Shown: positions 1-8,341 of the stretch, in pieces
Layout: every line of letters starts with the position of its first letter
How positions within the stretch are numbered: position 1 is the first letter of the stretch
DNA from: Gammaproteobacteria bacterium
Lineage (GTDB): Bacteria > Pseudomonadota > Gammaproteobacteria > JASBUN01
Assembly (NCBI GenBank): GCA_030147845.1
Contig: JASBUN010000038.1
Span: forward strand, 1 to 64,000
Direction of reading: 5' to 3'
Length of the DNA stretch: 64,000 nt
Notes under the pieces: model-generated
Databases searched by the model: none
What the model was told of the DNA's origin: nothing
What the model saw: only the letters and a program-made list of their open reading frames with translations
Made by a program: the position numbers and the translations under genes

Positions 1-70
1 CCAAAAACCGTTCCTTGCGAGTCTGCTTATAGTACTTGTCAAAGCCGCTGCTGAAGCTCTTCTGGCGCAT
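1..70 (-). CDS. IS5-type transposase, N-terminal fragment cut by window edge
   Basis: Reading the minus strand from the ATG at 70 gives about 23 residues, starting MRQKSF and containing KYYKQTRKERFL. This resembles the N-terminus of IS5-family transposases, which begin with a short polar stretch and a basic 'TRRExFL' motif ahead of the first helix. The rest of the gene lies beyond the left edge, so neither completeness nor the terminal inverted repeats can be judged. The call rests on a short motif only. It suggests a mobile element abuts the fae end of the C1 cluster. Confidence 0.55.
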   Translation of the reverse strand, partial: MRQKSFSSGFDKYYKQTRKERFL

Positions 71-180
71 GCCCTTGTCCTGTCTGGATGACTGTGTGCA
101 TTATCGCATGACAGAGGAATTAATCAGACCATCCTTAAGTAAGTGCCATTACTCCCAAGTCCGATATGACGGCGCGCAAC

Positions 181-214
181 GCCCCCGGGACATCCTTCCC
201 CGGGGGAATTAGAC
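181..214 (-). terminator. GC-rich hairpin after fae
   Basis: An inverted repeat (CCCCCGGGA against TCCCCGGGGG, six-base loop, one bulge) starts a few bases beyond the fae stop codon. There is no clear T-run on the minus strand, so it is a candidate terminator or mRNA-stabilising hairpin rather than a textbook intrinsic terminator. Confidence 0.45.
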
Positions 215-218
215 CCAA

Positions 219-731
219 TTACGAGTGCGCCGCAAACGGATGCGCGCTAGATCCCTTTTCTTTCACTACTTGGCTGGCCGTCGGTTCGCCTTTGACGGCA
301 CGTTTAATTGACAACTTGGTGGCTTCATAGTTGTAGTCTTGAATTTTAGCGTCATCTTCCGCTTCCCAATGAATGAAGACGCCGACCGAGATAAAAAGAT
401 CATCGGCCTCCGCAGAAGGTATGGTTCCATCTTCAACGCAATCGGCAACCGCCATCGCCACGCCACGCTGCGCGGGGCCAAACATCTGCACCGCTTGCTT
501 GGCATTTTTGATCGTTACTTTATTGAACATGACCGTGGCCGGCTTCACCATCAAGTTTGGCGCGACCACTGCCAACAACCCATTTACACCCTCTTTCTGA
601 TTGGTCAAGGTTTGGCAGAAAGCCGTTTCTGCGGCACTCCCACGCGGTCCCATGATGAGATCAATATGCGCGACTTCGTTACCTTCGCCCACAAGCGCCT
701 CGCCAACCAATAATTTATTAATAACGGCCAT
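219..731 (-). CDS. fae: Formaldehyde-activating enzyme Fae
   Basis: 170 aa, the usual Fae length. Fae speeds condensation of formaldehyde with tetrahydromethanopterin to give methylene-H4MPT, the entry step of the H4MPT oxidation route, in the cytoplasm. The family signature is clear: NEVAHIDL with the putative catalytic His at residue 22, [12 protein letters not shown], and the block from [10 protein letters not shown] to [15 protein letters not shown] strong AGGAG lies 8 bases before the ATG. It is the last gene of a minus-strand run that starts at mptG; the gap to the preceding gene is 35 bases, so it probably shares that transcript but has its own ribosome-binding site suited to high expression. 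Confidence 0.97.
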   Translation of the reverse strand: MAVINKLLVGEALVGEGNEVAHIDLIMGPRGSAAETAFCQTLTNQKEGVNGLLAVVAPNLMVKPATVMFNKVTIKNAKQAVQMFGPAQRGVAMAVADCVEDGTIPSAEADDLFISVGVFIHWEAEDDAKIQDYNYEATKLSIKRAVKGEPTASQVVKEKGSSAHPFAAHS

Positions 732-766
732 CTCTGTTTCTCCTCTTCTCTGTCGATTGAACTTCG

Positions 767-1693
767 TTAAACCACTCTCCCGCTCGGTGCATCCGCCGGA
801 TAATTTTTCCGGTTTGGCACTACGCTCAGGAGTTCGTCAAGAAACACAGCAAACAAGCTGGCAACCGTCAGGTCCGCTGTAGTGCCGGGATTGATGCCGG
901 CGCGCTTGAGTTCTCGATCGAATTCCAATAACTCATGTTTAAATTCCTCCGGCGCATCAGAGTCACTCAGCCTGGATGCAATTTTCGCCGCTCGAACGCT
1001 CACACGGAGTGCAAGCGCTCGACCAAGCTTTCGTTCGATGTGCGTGTCCGGATAGTGCGCCAAGAACTCCATAAAAATAGCGGTTGCCGCCCAACCGATG
1101 CTGCCCCAGCGGCTACTCAATATCAGCAATCGCTGCATTCCCAGCGTCAGCACATCGGAAAATTCGTGAGCATACTGATATGCAACACGATCACGTCCGG
1201 CCGCCAGCGCCATCACCTCGCGCAGCGGAGCCCTTGCCCGGCCGAACACATCATGATCGGCGCTGCTTCCAAGCCCGCCTGGCGAAGCCAGGCGTATCGC
1301 CGAAAAAACCGACTCCGTATCTTGTATGTTGGCGCGTAGAAGCACGCCCGGCAAACTTTCGCGCCAACGATCCGCCGGCTCGCTCTCCCACACCGCTTGC
1401 GCGATCGGGGCGCATAACAATACGATACCAAGATTGGTGTTACTACTCACGACCCGGCTGGTGGCGGCAATAGCCTGGTAAATACGCTCGCCCAGCGACC
1501 TACCCGCGGTGCTGATCGCAATACTACTGGCCGTAGCGCTACGCCGGAAATCCTCAACGGTCATACCATGACCATCACCGTATACGTGCACATTTCCCGG
1601 CTTTAAGCTGGTAAGTTCGAGCTCACAAGCACGCAAGTAAGCCGACCGGATAATATCGCTCGGGTCACCTACTAAGGCCGGCATCGCCATCAT
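767..1693 (-). CDS. CitG/MdcB-family (triphosphoribosyl-dephospho-CoA synthase-like) protein of the H4MPT cluster
   Basis: 308 aa from the ATG at 1693, which overlaps the TGA of the upstream ATP-grasp gene as ATGA; the longer open frame to 1780 would overlap that gene needlessly. The sequence matches the CitG/MdcB family: [13 protein letters not shown] near residue 30, a [13 protein letters not shown] block and an [13 protein letters not shown] loop. True CitG makes the citrate lyase prosthetic group, but relatives of this family sit beside mch and fae in H4MPT-dependent methylotrophs, where a role in C1 cofactor synthesis is suspected. The gene order mch, RimK-like, CitG-like, fae is a known methylotroph arrangement. 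The specific reaction is not known to me. Confidence 0.8.
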   Translation of the reverse strand: MMAMPALVGDPSDIIRSAYLRACELELTSLKPGNVHVYGDGHGMTVEDFRRSATASSIAISTAGRSLGERIYQAIAATSRVVSSNTNLGIVLLCAPIAQAVWESEPADRWRESLPGVLLRANIQDTESVFSAIRLASPGGLGSSADHDVFGRARAPLREVMALAAGRDRVAYQYAHEFSDVLTLGMQRLLILSSRWGSIGWAATAIFMEFLAHYPDTHIERKLGRALALRVSVRAAKIASRLSDSDAPEEFKHELLEFDRELKRAGINPGTTADLTVASLFAVFLDELLSVVPNRKNYPADAPSGRVV

Positions 1694-2610
1694 GCGCGCT
1701 GCTCCGCTGTGCTCAGTACGCGCTCGTCCAGTACTCGCATGAAGTCGGTCGCCAACAGGTGCGCAATATCGGGTGAACAAACGCTCTGCAATCCCTTCCA
1801 GGCGGGGATACTGTTGACTTCAAGGACGCAGATTCTCCCCCGTCCATCCTCTATCAGGTCGACGCCGCCATAGTACAATCCAAGCAGATCAACCGCGGAC
1901 TCTGAAAGCCGGCGCATTTCCGAATCGATGAGTGCCGCATGACAGCTTGCGCCTTGCTTTACGTTCGTGATCCAACTACTACCATCACGGCGCATAGCCG
2001 CGACCGCCCTTCCACCGATGACAAATACGCGCCAATCGAACCAGTCACCGTCCTCACGTTCGATATACCGTTGCAGATAAAATATGCCGCCTGCGGGTTC
2101 TATCGCACCCATGTCCGGCGCACGTTCCAGCAGCCGTAAACCGGTACCCTGCGAACCGAATAGCGGTTTGAGAACCGTTCGATGTCCCAGCGCGGACTGC
2201 GCATCGACCACTTTTTGCGCCGCACCTAAATCTCGCAGCACCCACGTCGGAGGTGTAGAAATACCCGCCGCTCGCAGAAGAAAACTGGTCATCGCTTTGT
2301 CTACCGTGCGCTCGATACTACGTGCGTCGTTGTATACGGGGACACCCAAATGCCGCAGTGCATGCAGCACATCAAGGTAGAATACTATTTCTTCAAGCGA
2401 GCCGCCGGCGACAGCACGCACGAACACACCATCCGGTAAGCACTGTTCGAATCCCGGCATTTCCACTGTTGGAACCGGTCCCGAAATGTCGATCTTGCAG
2501 TCCTGCAACGAAACAAACCGCACACTACAATGTACCGTAACGAAAGCTTCCCGCATGCGCTGACCGTGCCAGCCTGCATCGTCGGTCACGATCGCGATCT
2601 GTCGAGTCAT
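1690..2610 (-). CDS. RimK-like ATP-grasp ligase of the H4MPT/methanofuran cluster
   Basis: 306 aa ATP-grasp protein. Visible family elements are the VFVRAVAGGS region, the nucleotide-binding strand HRTVLKPLFGSQGTGLRLL, the YLQRYIE strand, and the metal-binding end of the grasp fold, ICVLEVNSIPAWKGLQ. RimK-type ligases attach glutamate or similar amino acids to a carboxylate. In this context a cofactor-tailoring ligase for H4MPT or a methanofuran analogue is the natural inference. Its ATG overlaps the mch stop (ATGA, 2607-2610), and its own TGA overlaps the next gene, so translation is coupled on both sides. Confidence 0.85.
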   Translation of the reverse strand: MTRQIAIVTDDAGWHGQRMREAFVTVHCSVRFVSLQDCKIDISGPVPTVEMPGFEQCLPDGVFVRAVAGGSLEEIVFYLDVLHALRHLGVPVYNDARSIERTVDKAMTSFLLRAAGISTPPTWVLRDLGAAQKVVDAQSALGHRTVLKPLFGSQGTGLRLLERAPDMGAIEPAGGIFYLQRYIEREDGDWFDWRVFVIGGRAVAAMRRDGSSWITNVKQGASCHAALIDSEMRRLSESAVDLLGLYYGGVDLIEDGRGRICVLEVNSIPAWKGLQSVCSPDIAHLLATDFMRVLDERVLSTAEQRA

Positions 2611-3608
2611 CGCATCACCCCGAACGATGTCTGAAGCAGCGACTCATCAAATCGCCCGGACATATACGTCGATCCGGACTCAATCGCATGGACCGCTACT
2701 CGCGCCGGACTGAATAGCATCGGGTCGATCTGAAAAAAATCATACTTATATGACTTAAACACATCGGCAAAACAACGGCCGTAATCTTTTGACTGCGAAC
2801 TCGGCAATGCCGCGGCCAAATCGCGCGCTGCGTCGGCTTCGCCGCCAACGAATAAATGCACCATCCCGCCGAACAAAATCGCATCGTTCGTACGCCCCAT
2901 TGCCGTCACAAAATCTGGAGATGGCGGTGGTATCGGCGCACTACCGGCGCCATCGATAATATGCTCCAGCGGAAATCCGAGTTCATGAGCCTTATGTAAG
3001 GCGACTTCGAGCACACGGGAAACAACCTGTACGGCGCCACATAAACTCGTAGTGGGCGTAATGATCAGCACCAGATTTTCCGACTTAATTCCGCAATCAT
3101 GGGCAATCTTATCCGCCAACGCCAACGGCGGCGGCGCATCGACCTCAAGTACCAGGCAGGTCTCCTGCGCATGGTCGCGATAATCCAACTCGGTAAATAA
3201 CGCTTCTTTTGCCGCAAGCGCTCGCCCCGGTCCCGACCCCAGCGACGAATAACGTTCTTTGCCTTCGCCGTAGCTCAAATCCCATCCGGCGTATTGGCTG
3301 CCAAGGCATGCCAACACCGGATTTGCCGTATGCACATGAACCGAGAGTGGCCAATCGGAAAAGTTGCCCGCACTGGTCAACGTCACGGTACCCAAGCCAC
3401 CGAGGCATACCTGCGCAATTTGTCTGCCGGCCTCTAATCCACCGAGCGCGTGCATGCCCGCATCGACGATCATCGTACCATTCGCTAGCCGCTGCGTTTC
3501 CAGACGTAATGCCCGCGCATCCGCTAACAACCGTTCAAGCAATGCATGACTCAGTTGGTTCACACTGACGCTTGACATACTCGCATCGGACATAGCGCTT
3601 TCAGTCAT
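2607..3608 (-). CDS. mch: Methenyl-H4MPT cyclohydrolase Mch
   Basis: About 333 aa from the ATG at 3608, which overlaps the stop of the upstream gene by 8 bases; ATGs at 3593 and 3578 would give lengths nearer the usual 320-325 aa. The enzyme interconverts methenyl-H4MPT and N5-formyl-H4MPT. Family blocks visible are NGTMIVDAGMHALGGLEAGR, HTANPVLACLGSQYAGW, LVLIITPTTSLCGAVQV, and the block from GSAPIPPPSPDFVTAMGRTNDA. It lies mid-operon between two ATP-grasp genes and acts between MtdB and the Fhc complex in formaldehyde oxidation. Confidence 0.95.
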   Translation of the reverse strand: MTESAMSDASMSSVSVNQLSHALLERLLADARALRLETQRLANGTMIVDAGMHALGGLEAGRQIAQVCLGGLGTVTLTSAGNFSDWPLSVHVHTANPVLACLGSQYAGWDLSYGEGKERYSSLGSGPGRALAAKEALFTELDYRDHAQETCLVLEVDAPPPLALADKIAHDCGIKSENLVLIITPTTSLCGAVQVVSRVLEVALHKAHELGFPLEHIIDGAGSAPIPPPSPDFVTAMGRTNDAILFGGMVHLFVGGEADAARDLAAALPSSQSKDYGRCFADVFKSYKYDFFQIDPMLFSPARVAVHAIESGSTYMSGRFDESLLQTSFGVMR

Positions 3609-4776
3609 TTGATGACGATGGTTGCAAGCCAATCGGATCGCAGCCGGGCTCAGACAAAGCGTCAAGCATGCCTTTGGCCTGCTTCATGCGCCAACGCAAC
3701 AACGCGCCAGCGCTTGATACGCTTTGCCCGCGAACCATTACGCTGCAAACCGGTTGGCCTTCCCGAATATGGGAAGCGGGGGCCGGCAAATCCGCGCACC
3801 ACGCCGGCCAGGTCAGGTCTTGTGGGCACCAAACGTCTTGATCGGCATAAATCACCCCCTGGGCACGGACCATGAGAGAACTGGGAACATATGCAGGAAG
3901 ATGCCGATGGCGACATGCGTCGATATGCAAAGCGATCAATCCCTGAGCATAATCCGGATCATGCAATTCAACGGTGGCGGTAGGATGTGGGTTGACTTCC
4001 AGTATGCTCAGGCGTTCCTGATCAACGATAAAGTCCATGCCGTTGAGTCCGATCAAACCCAACTCCTTCACCAAAGCGCCGACGTATGCCAGCAGTCGAT
4101 CACGCAGCTCGGCACGCAGCGACACTCGGCTGATTGCACCACCATAACGAAATGGCTGGTCCTGACTTCCTGCATTCGAAAACAAGCAATTCCAACCGAC
4201 CGGGAACGCGCTCTTGCCATCGGCAAGGAACAACACCGACATCACGGTACCGTCGGTAAACTGCTGAAAATACGTCGACTCAGTAATTTCTTCGCAGCGA
4301 TCGAAGTAGTGCACATGGGTTCCGCCACAACCGTGTGCGTCTTTGCATAGCCAACCGGCGGTGTCGGCCGGCGGAGTCAATCGCGTCGGCGCATGCGGAA
4401 TCTCCAACCGATCCAGCAGTTGCGTAAAACGCCCCGGTGACTTGACGACTTCCAGTACGTCCGGTCGGTTCCCATACACCGTCACACAATCCGCCAATCG
4501 TGCTATTACGTCAGGCTGCGCGCCGAGACCACTGCCGTATATCAATCCGGTTATACTGTGTCGCTGTTTGAGGCATCTGACCTCCGACAACAAGGCGTCG
4601 GCGTCCAGATCAAATCCGTGAAGCGGAATCGTTATCGACTCCAGCGCATGGCTACGCGTATCGGCATCGGCGAATGCATCGATCGTCAGCGGCACCAACT
4701 GACTACGCTGCGCGAGCGAAGCCAGTGCCCGCGCCGAGGTGCTTACGATAATGACGTTGTCCGCGTTATTGGACAT
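3601..4776 (-). CDS. ATP-grasp protein of the H4MPT cluster
   Basis: 391 aa. The N-terminal 120 residues form a PurK/carbamoyl-phosphate-synthase-like pre-ATP-grasp region. An ATP-grasp core follows, with GWLCKDAHGCGGTHVHYF as the nucleotide loop and GLNGMDFIVDQERLSILEVNPHPTAT as the metal-binding end. Proteins of this group are conserved next to mtdB and mch in methylotrophs and archaea and are thought to ligate a group onto H4MPT or methanofuran precursors; the substrate is not established here. The ATG lies inside the end of mtdB (11-base overlap). An OB-like C-terminal segment (about residues 300-375) follows the catalytic domain. Confidence 0.85.
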   Translation of the reverse strand: MSNNADNVIIVSTSARALASLAQRSQLVPLTIDAFADADTRSHALESITIPLHGFDLDADALLSEVRCLKQRHSITGLIYGSGLGAQPDVIARLADCVTVYGNRPDVLEVVKSPGRFTQLLDRLEIPHAPTRLTPPADTAGWLCKDAHGCGGTHVHYFDRCEEITESTYFQQFTDGTVMSVLFLADGKSAFPVGWNCLFSNAGSQDQPFRYGGAISRVSLRAELRDRLLAYVGALVKELGLIGLNGMDFIVDQERLSILEVNPHPTATVELHDPDYAQGLIALHIDACRHRHLPAYVPSSLMVRAQGVIYADQDVWCPQDLTWPAWCADLPAPASHIREGQPVCSVMVRGQSVSSAGALLRWRMKQAKGMLDALSEPGCDPIGLQPSSSND

Positions 4777-5668
4777 AACGACGAGCCATTTCGAACGCCT
4801 GACCGAAATGCAGATCGAGCGCTTGGTCCGACTCGCGCATCTGAATCAAAAGCTCGTGCTGAACGCGATACTTGAGCGCTCCCACCGCCAACGCGCCTAC
4901 GCCGATGGCGCCTTCAACTGCTCCAGCAATCGCTACTCCGTCGGCGTGCGGCGCCACACCTGACACGCCCGCAGGTGGTACGGCGTTTACGTCGGCGACG
5001 ACTTTCAAGCGGCGCGCAAGCGCCAAGTCGTCCAAACCAACCACTTCGACGCCAGCTTTTGCTACGGCCAGAATCAAATCGGCCTCATGCAAAAGTTCAC
5101 GTTTACGCTCGGGCCGACTACCGTCTCCGGCATCAAGCCGCACACCGTAGCGATCACTATTCGTGTCGCAGGCCGCCTGAGCTGCGTCCAGACTGGAGTG
5201 ACTAACGATGGTCACGTGCGCGCCGGCTTTGGCTGCGAGCACGGCTGCGGCGGTACCGACCGGACCCGTGCCGCCGAAAACCAGGCAGCGCAAATCATCC
5301 ATGCCCATATGGTGCGCAACGTGCAGCGCCTGTTCGACCTTCGCCACGAGCGCGGCCGCCGTCGTAAATGCGCCGCTTGGATCAGCGAATACGGATACTT
5401 CAAATGGCGGTACCATCGCCTCACGGGCAGTCTGCAACATGTCCATGGATAAGCCTGCATCACGTCCACCGATAAAAATTCCCGTTCTTTTTACGCCTTT
5501 GGGTCCACGCGAAAAAATGGCATCCTGTACCAAGCCGGTAATTTCGTTCGCATCAATCCCACAGTAGCCATGTACCGCTTGCCAACCCGCGTCATAAGCC
5601 ATGTTGACATCAAACGGACTGACGTTTTTCCCCGGTGTTAAAATGTGCAAAACATAAGGCTTCGACAC
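4766..5668 (-). CDS. mtdB: NAD(P)-dependent methylene-H4MPT dehydrogenase MtdB
   Basis: 300 aa, starting at a GTG with AGGAG 7 bases upstream. The N-terminal half begins VLHILTPGKNVSPFDVNMAYDAG, characteristic of MtdA/MtdB. A Rossmann fold starts at FGGTGPVGTAAAVLAAKAGA, and a third conserved block runs VVADVNAVPPAGVSGV. It oxidises methylene-H4MPT to methenyl-H4MPT between Fae and Mch. MtdB rather than MtdA is favoured by its place in an all-H4MPT operon, but the cofactor preference cannot be proven by eye. Confidence 0.93.
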   Translation of the reverse strand: MSKPYVLHILTPGKNVSPFDVNMAYDAGWQAVHGYCGIDANEITGLVQDAIFSRGPKGVKRTGIFIGGRDAGLSMDMLQTAREAMVPPFEVSVFADPSGAFTTAAALVAKVEQALHVAHHMGMDDLRCLVFGGTGPVGTAAAVLAAKAGAHVTIVSHSSLDAAQAACDTNSDRYGVRLDAGDGSRPERKRELLHEADLILAVAKAGVEVVGLDDLALARRLKVVADVNAVPPAGVSGVAPHADGVAIAGAVEGAIGVGALAVGALKYRVQHELLIQMRESDQALDLHFGQAFEMARRYVQ

Positions 5669-5690
5669 CCGCGACTCCTAACAGCCGAAC

Positions 5691-6713
5691 TCAATTGACC
5701 AAGCGAAACGGACGTAAACCGTCGGCGCGCGCGCCGTAGTCAACGTCACTACCGCGGTTTCGCGCACTGGCGACGACAAACCGAAGATTCTCATTATCCG
5801 AAAACCGCCGCCTAGCTTGTTCTACAATCTGTTGCGCCGCATCCACACCTTCGACGACGCAAAAGCCCGTCGGACCCCACGAACTCTGGCCGATGGCAGT
5901 GGCATCCCTGGCAGCCAGCCACGCCAGCGCGTCGCGGACGTCGTCACTGGTAAAACAGCCGCCTTGAACAGGCGCAAAATAATCGCCCACGGTACGCTGC
6001 AACTCCGTCAGCCCGGCACCAAACGTCCGGATATCCTGTTCCGCCAGGGCCGGCAGTATCTGCATCAGAACCAACTGGCACAAGCGTCCTGCTTCCGTTT
6101 GCGCAAAAGGCGGCAGCGACTGGAACACGGACATTTCTTGTTTGCCATGCAGGCCCTGACCACGGCGATCAAAAACCAGGATCATGCGCCAATGATCCGG
6201 AAACACCATGCGCGATATCACGGGAGGTACGTTCCCACTCGCCCCACGCCCACCATCGACGAGAAAGCCACCATACTGAAACGCGCCAATACCTACGCCG
6301 GAACGCCCACCGCGTTCGACCAGCGCTGCCAGCGACGCCGTGTCTGTAGTCAGGTTGTTGATGCGCGCTAACGCGCTGGCAATGGCCAACGCCAACTGCG
6401 TACCCGAGCCCAAACCAACATGCTCCGGTATCGCCTGCTCGACGCAAAGATGGACGTCGGTTGAAACACGCAGCGACTCGCCGATGCGGACCACCAGGGC
6501 CTGGGCCCGCGCCGCGCACAAACCGGTCACGCGCAAACGCCGCGCCCGCTCAACTGTCACTACCGTGGAAAATTCTTCAAGCGTGACACCCAGGCTGCCA
6601 AAGCGCCGCCCCAGCCCGCCGTGTAAATCGATAAAACCCATGTGCAAGCGCGCCGGCGCACGCAAACGTACGCGGTCGAACGATGGAGGAACGACAGGGT
6701 AAATTGATCTCAT
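5691..6713 (-). CDS. mptG: Beta-ribofuranosylaminobenzene 5'-phosphate synthase (GHMP-fold), first step of H4MPT synthesis
   Basis: 340 aa from ATG 6713; longer in-frame extensions reach 6791 but lack family resemblance. It matches MptG: RLRAPARLHMGFIDLHGGLGRRFGS at the N-terminus, EQAIPEHVGLGSGTQLALAIASAL (GHMP glycine-rich loop), GRSGVGIGAFQYGGFLVDGG, and IGQSSWGPTGFCVVEG near the end. The enzyme joins p-aminobenzoate to phosphoribosyl diphosphate with loss of CO2. It is the first gene of the minus-strand H4MPT operon. A near-consensus sigma-54 element at 6726-6740 puts the predicted transcription start almost on the ATG, so the message may be leaderless or a downstream start may be used. 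Confidence 0.93.
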   Translation of the reverse strand: MRSIYPVVPPSFDRVRLRAPARLHMGFIDLHGGLGRRFGSLGVTLEEFSTVVTVERARRLRVTGLCAARAQALVVRIGESLRVSTDVHLCVEQAIPEHVGLGSGTQLALAIASALARINNLTTDTASLAALVERGGRSGVGIGAFQYGGFLVDGGRGASGNVPPVISRMVFPDHWRMILVFDRRGQGLHGKQEMSVFQSLPPFAQTEAGRLCQLVLMQILPALAEQDIRTFGAGLTELQRTVGDYFAPVQGGCFTSDDVRDALAWLAARDATAIGQSSWGPTGFCVVEGVDAAQQIVEQARRRFSDNENLRFVVASARNRGSDVDYGARADGLRPFRLVN

Positions 6714-6725
6714 AGCGCCGTAGGA

Positions 6726-6740
6726 GCAACTAACATGCCA
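6726..6740 (-). promoter_or_regulatory. Sigma-54 promoter for the mptG-mtdB-mch-fae operon
   Basis: The minus strand reads TGGCATGTTAGTTGC, one mismatch from TGGCACG-N4-TTGC in the fixed positions, with exact GG-N10-GC spacing. Predicted transcription start is about 6714, next to the mptG ATG at 6713. Confidence 0.75.
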
Positions 6741-6954
6741 GACAAATTTTAGCATGCTTTCTGGCTGCTTAGGCGGATTAATGAGAATCACTGCACCAAT
6801 CGTGTGTCAGTGTGTCACCCTTCACCTAAACCACGCGAGTGACAGCCATTTGACACCTCTAGTGTGGGACCATACGCTTGCTATCGCCATTGTCCGACAC
6901 AAACAAGCTGGCTTCTATACATGGCGGATACAAGGCAGCCGCGGCGCGAGTGGT

Positions 6955-6969
6955 TGGCACAATCCGTGC
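6955..6969 (+). promoter_or_regulatory. Sigma-54 promoter for fhcBADC
   Basis: TGGCACAATCCGTGC has the full TGGCAC upstream half and a GTGC downstream half at correct spacing. It lies 88 bases before the fhcB ATG. Confidence 0.65.
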
Positions 6970-7056
6970 TTGGCCGGATTACGTGCCTCGACGCATTTCT
7001 GTTTATTGCCCGCGCAGCGTCCGGCCACCGCCGCGTCTCAAATCGGAGAATCAGCC

Positions 7057-8328
7057 ATGACCGCGACCGCGGCCATCGAACATAAGCACGTCGCCTGCCC
7101 GTTCTGTGGACTGAGCTGTCAAGACTTGCGCATAAACGTCCGCGACGGCCATTTCGAGGTAGACGCCATGGATTGTGCACAGGCTGCATGCGGTTATGCG
7201 CGGGCCAGTGGCATCACCAACCAAACTCCATCGCCCACCATACGCGGCCAAACATGCAACATCGCGGATGCTACCCTACGGGCCGCCGAAATCCTCGGCC
7301 AAGCAAACTCGCCGCTTGTCGGCGGATTGGGTTGTGATGTCGCGGGCGTGCGAGCCGCCGTCGATTTAGCCGAACGTATCGGCGGCACGCTCGACCACAT
7401 GCACGGTGATTCGATCGCGCGTAACGTCCTCGCGTTACAGGACGGCGGCTGGATGACCGCCAGCATGACCGAAGTCCGCAACCGCGCTGATTTGATCGTC
7501 GTCATTGGCAGTGAAATATTTGATGCATATCCGCGCTTCGGCGAAAAAATTCTATGGCCTGAAAAGCCATCGAACCTTGAGATAAAAAGCCGAACCGTGA
7601 TCGTCTTGGGCAGCAAAACAACGGCCGCCGGCAGCGACCACGGGGCTCGACACGTTACGCTACCCAGAGAACAACTGACGGATGTCCTGGCGGCGATCTG
7701 CTGCTTACTGCGTGGGCGGCCGCTACAAGCAACGGCTGTCGCCGGTATTTCGTTCGCCGAACTCAAGGACATCGTCGAGCGCCTGAAACAAGCGCAGTAC
7801 GGTGCCATCATCTGGTCCGCAGCACACTTGGACTTTCCGCACTCGGAATTGACCATCCAGATGGTGGCCGAACTCATCGCGGAACTCAACAACACTAATC
7901 GCTTCATTGGCATGCCTCTGACGGGACCAGACGGAACCGCGACCGCGCAACAGGTATGCACTTGGAAGTGCGGGTTTCCGCTACGAACGTCCTTCGCCAA
8001 GGGTTATCCCGATTACGACCCCTATAGTCATGGCACGCTGCATCTTCTCGCCACCGGGCAGGCCGACGCACTATTGTGGATCTCGTCATTCAACGCACAA
8101 TCGCCGCCAACAACCAGCGCTCCGACCATTGTACTCGGACATGGCGCCACACGGTGCGACAGCCCTCCGGAAGTGTTTATACCCGTTGGTACACCTGGCA
8201 TCGATCATGCTGGACTTTTGTTTCGAGGCGATGGCGTAGCCGCGTTACCCTTAGCGCAGCTGCGTAACAGCGCACTACCATCGACCGCTGACGTCATCGG
8301 CATGATTCTATCTCAACTGCCGCGCTGA
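7057..8328 (+). CDS. fhcB: Formyltransferase/hydrolase complex subunit B (formylmethanofuran dehydrogenase B-like)
   Basis: 423 aa from ATG 7057, preceded by CGGAGAAT; the open frame extends upstream to 6754 but that part has no family similarity and contains the promoter. The N-terminus has CPFCGLSCQDLRI, a CxxCxxxC remnant from the molybdopterin-type FmdB/FwdB ancestry, then a long degenerate oxidoreductase-like body (VVIGSEIFDAYPRFGEK, LLWISSFNAQ). In bacteria FhcB is catalytically silent in the redox sense and scaffolds the Fhc complex, which moves the formyl group from H4MPT to methylofuran and releases formate. It is the first gene of fhcBADC. Confidence 0.93.
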   Translation: MTATAAIEHKHVACPFCGLSCQDLRINVRDGHFEVDAMDCAQAACGYARASGITNQTPSPTIRGQTCNIADATLRAAEILGQANSPLVGGLGCDVAGVRAAVDLAERIGGTLDHMHGDSIARNVLALQDGGWMTASMTEVRNRADLIVVIGSEIFDAYPRFGEKILWPEKPSNLEIKSRTVIVLGSKTTAAGSDHGARHVTLPREQLTDVLAAICCLLRGRPLQATAVAGISFAELKDIVERLKQAQYGAIIWSAAHLDFPHSELTIQMVAELIAELNNTNRFIGMPLTGPDGTATAQQVCTWKCGFPLRTSFAKGYPDYDPYSHGTLHLLATGQADALLWISSFNAQSPPTTSAPTIVLGHGATRCDSPPEVFIPVGTPGIDHAGLLFRGDGVAALPLAQLRNSALPSTADVIGMILSQLPR

Positions 8329-8341
8329 CCGGGGATAAGCC

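Larger units (their letters stand above)
6714..7056. other. Divergent regulatory region between mptG and fhcB
   Basis: 343 bases with no convincing gene. It holds two outward-facing sigma-54-type elements (6726-6740 minus, 6955-6969 plus). Between them lies an exact tandem repeat of GTGTGTCA (6802-6817), followed by TGACA-type half-sites near 6838-6857. The arrangement fits a shared activator-binding region serving both H4MPT operons. Confidence 0.6.
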
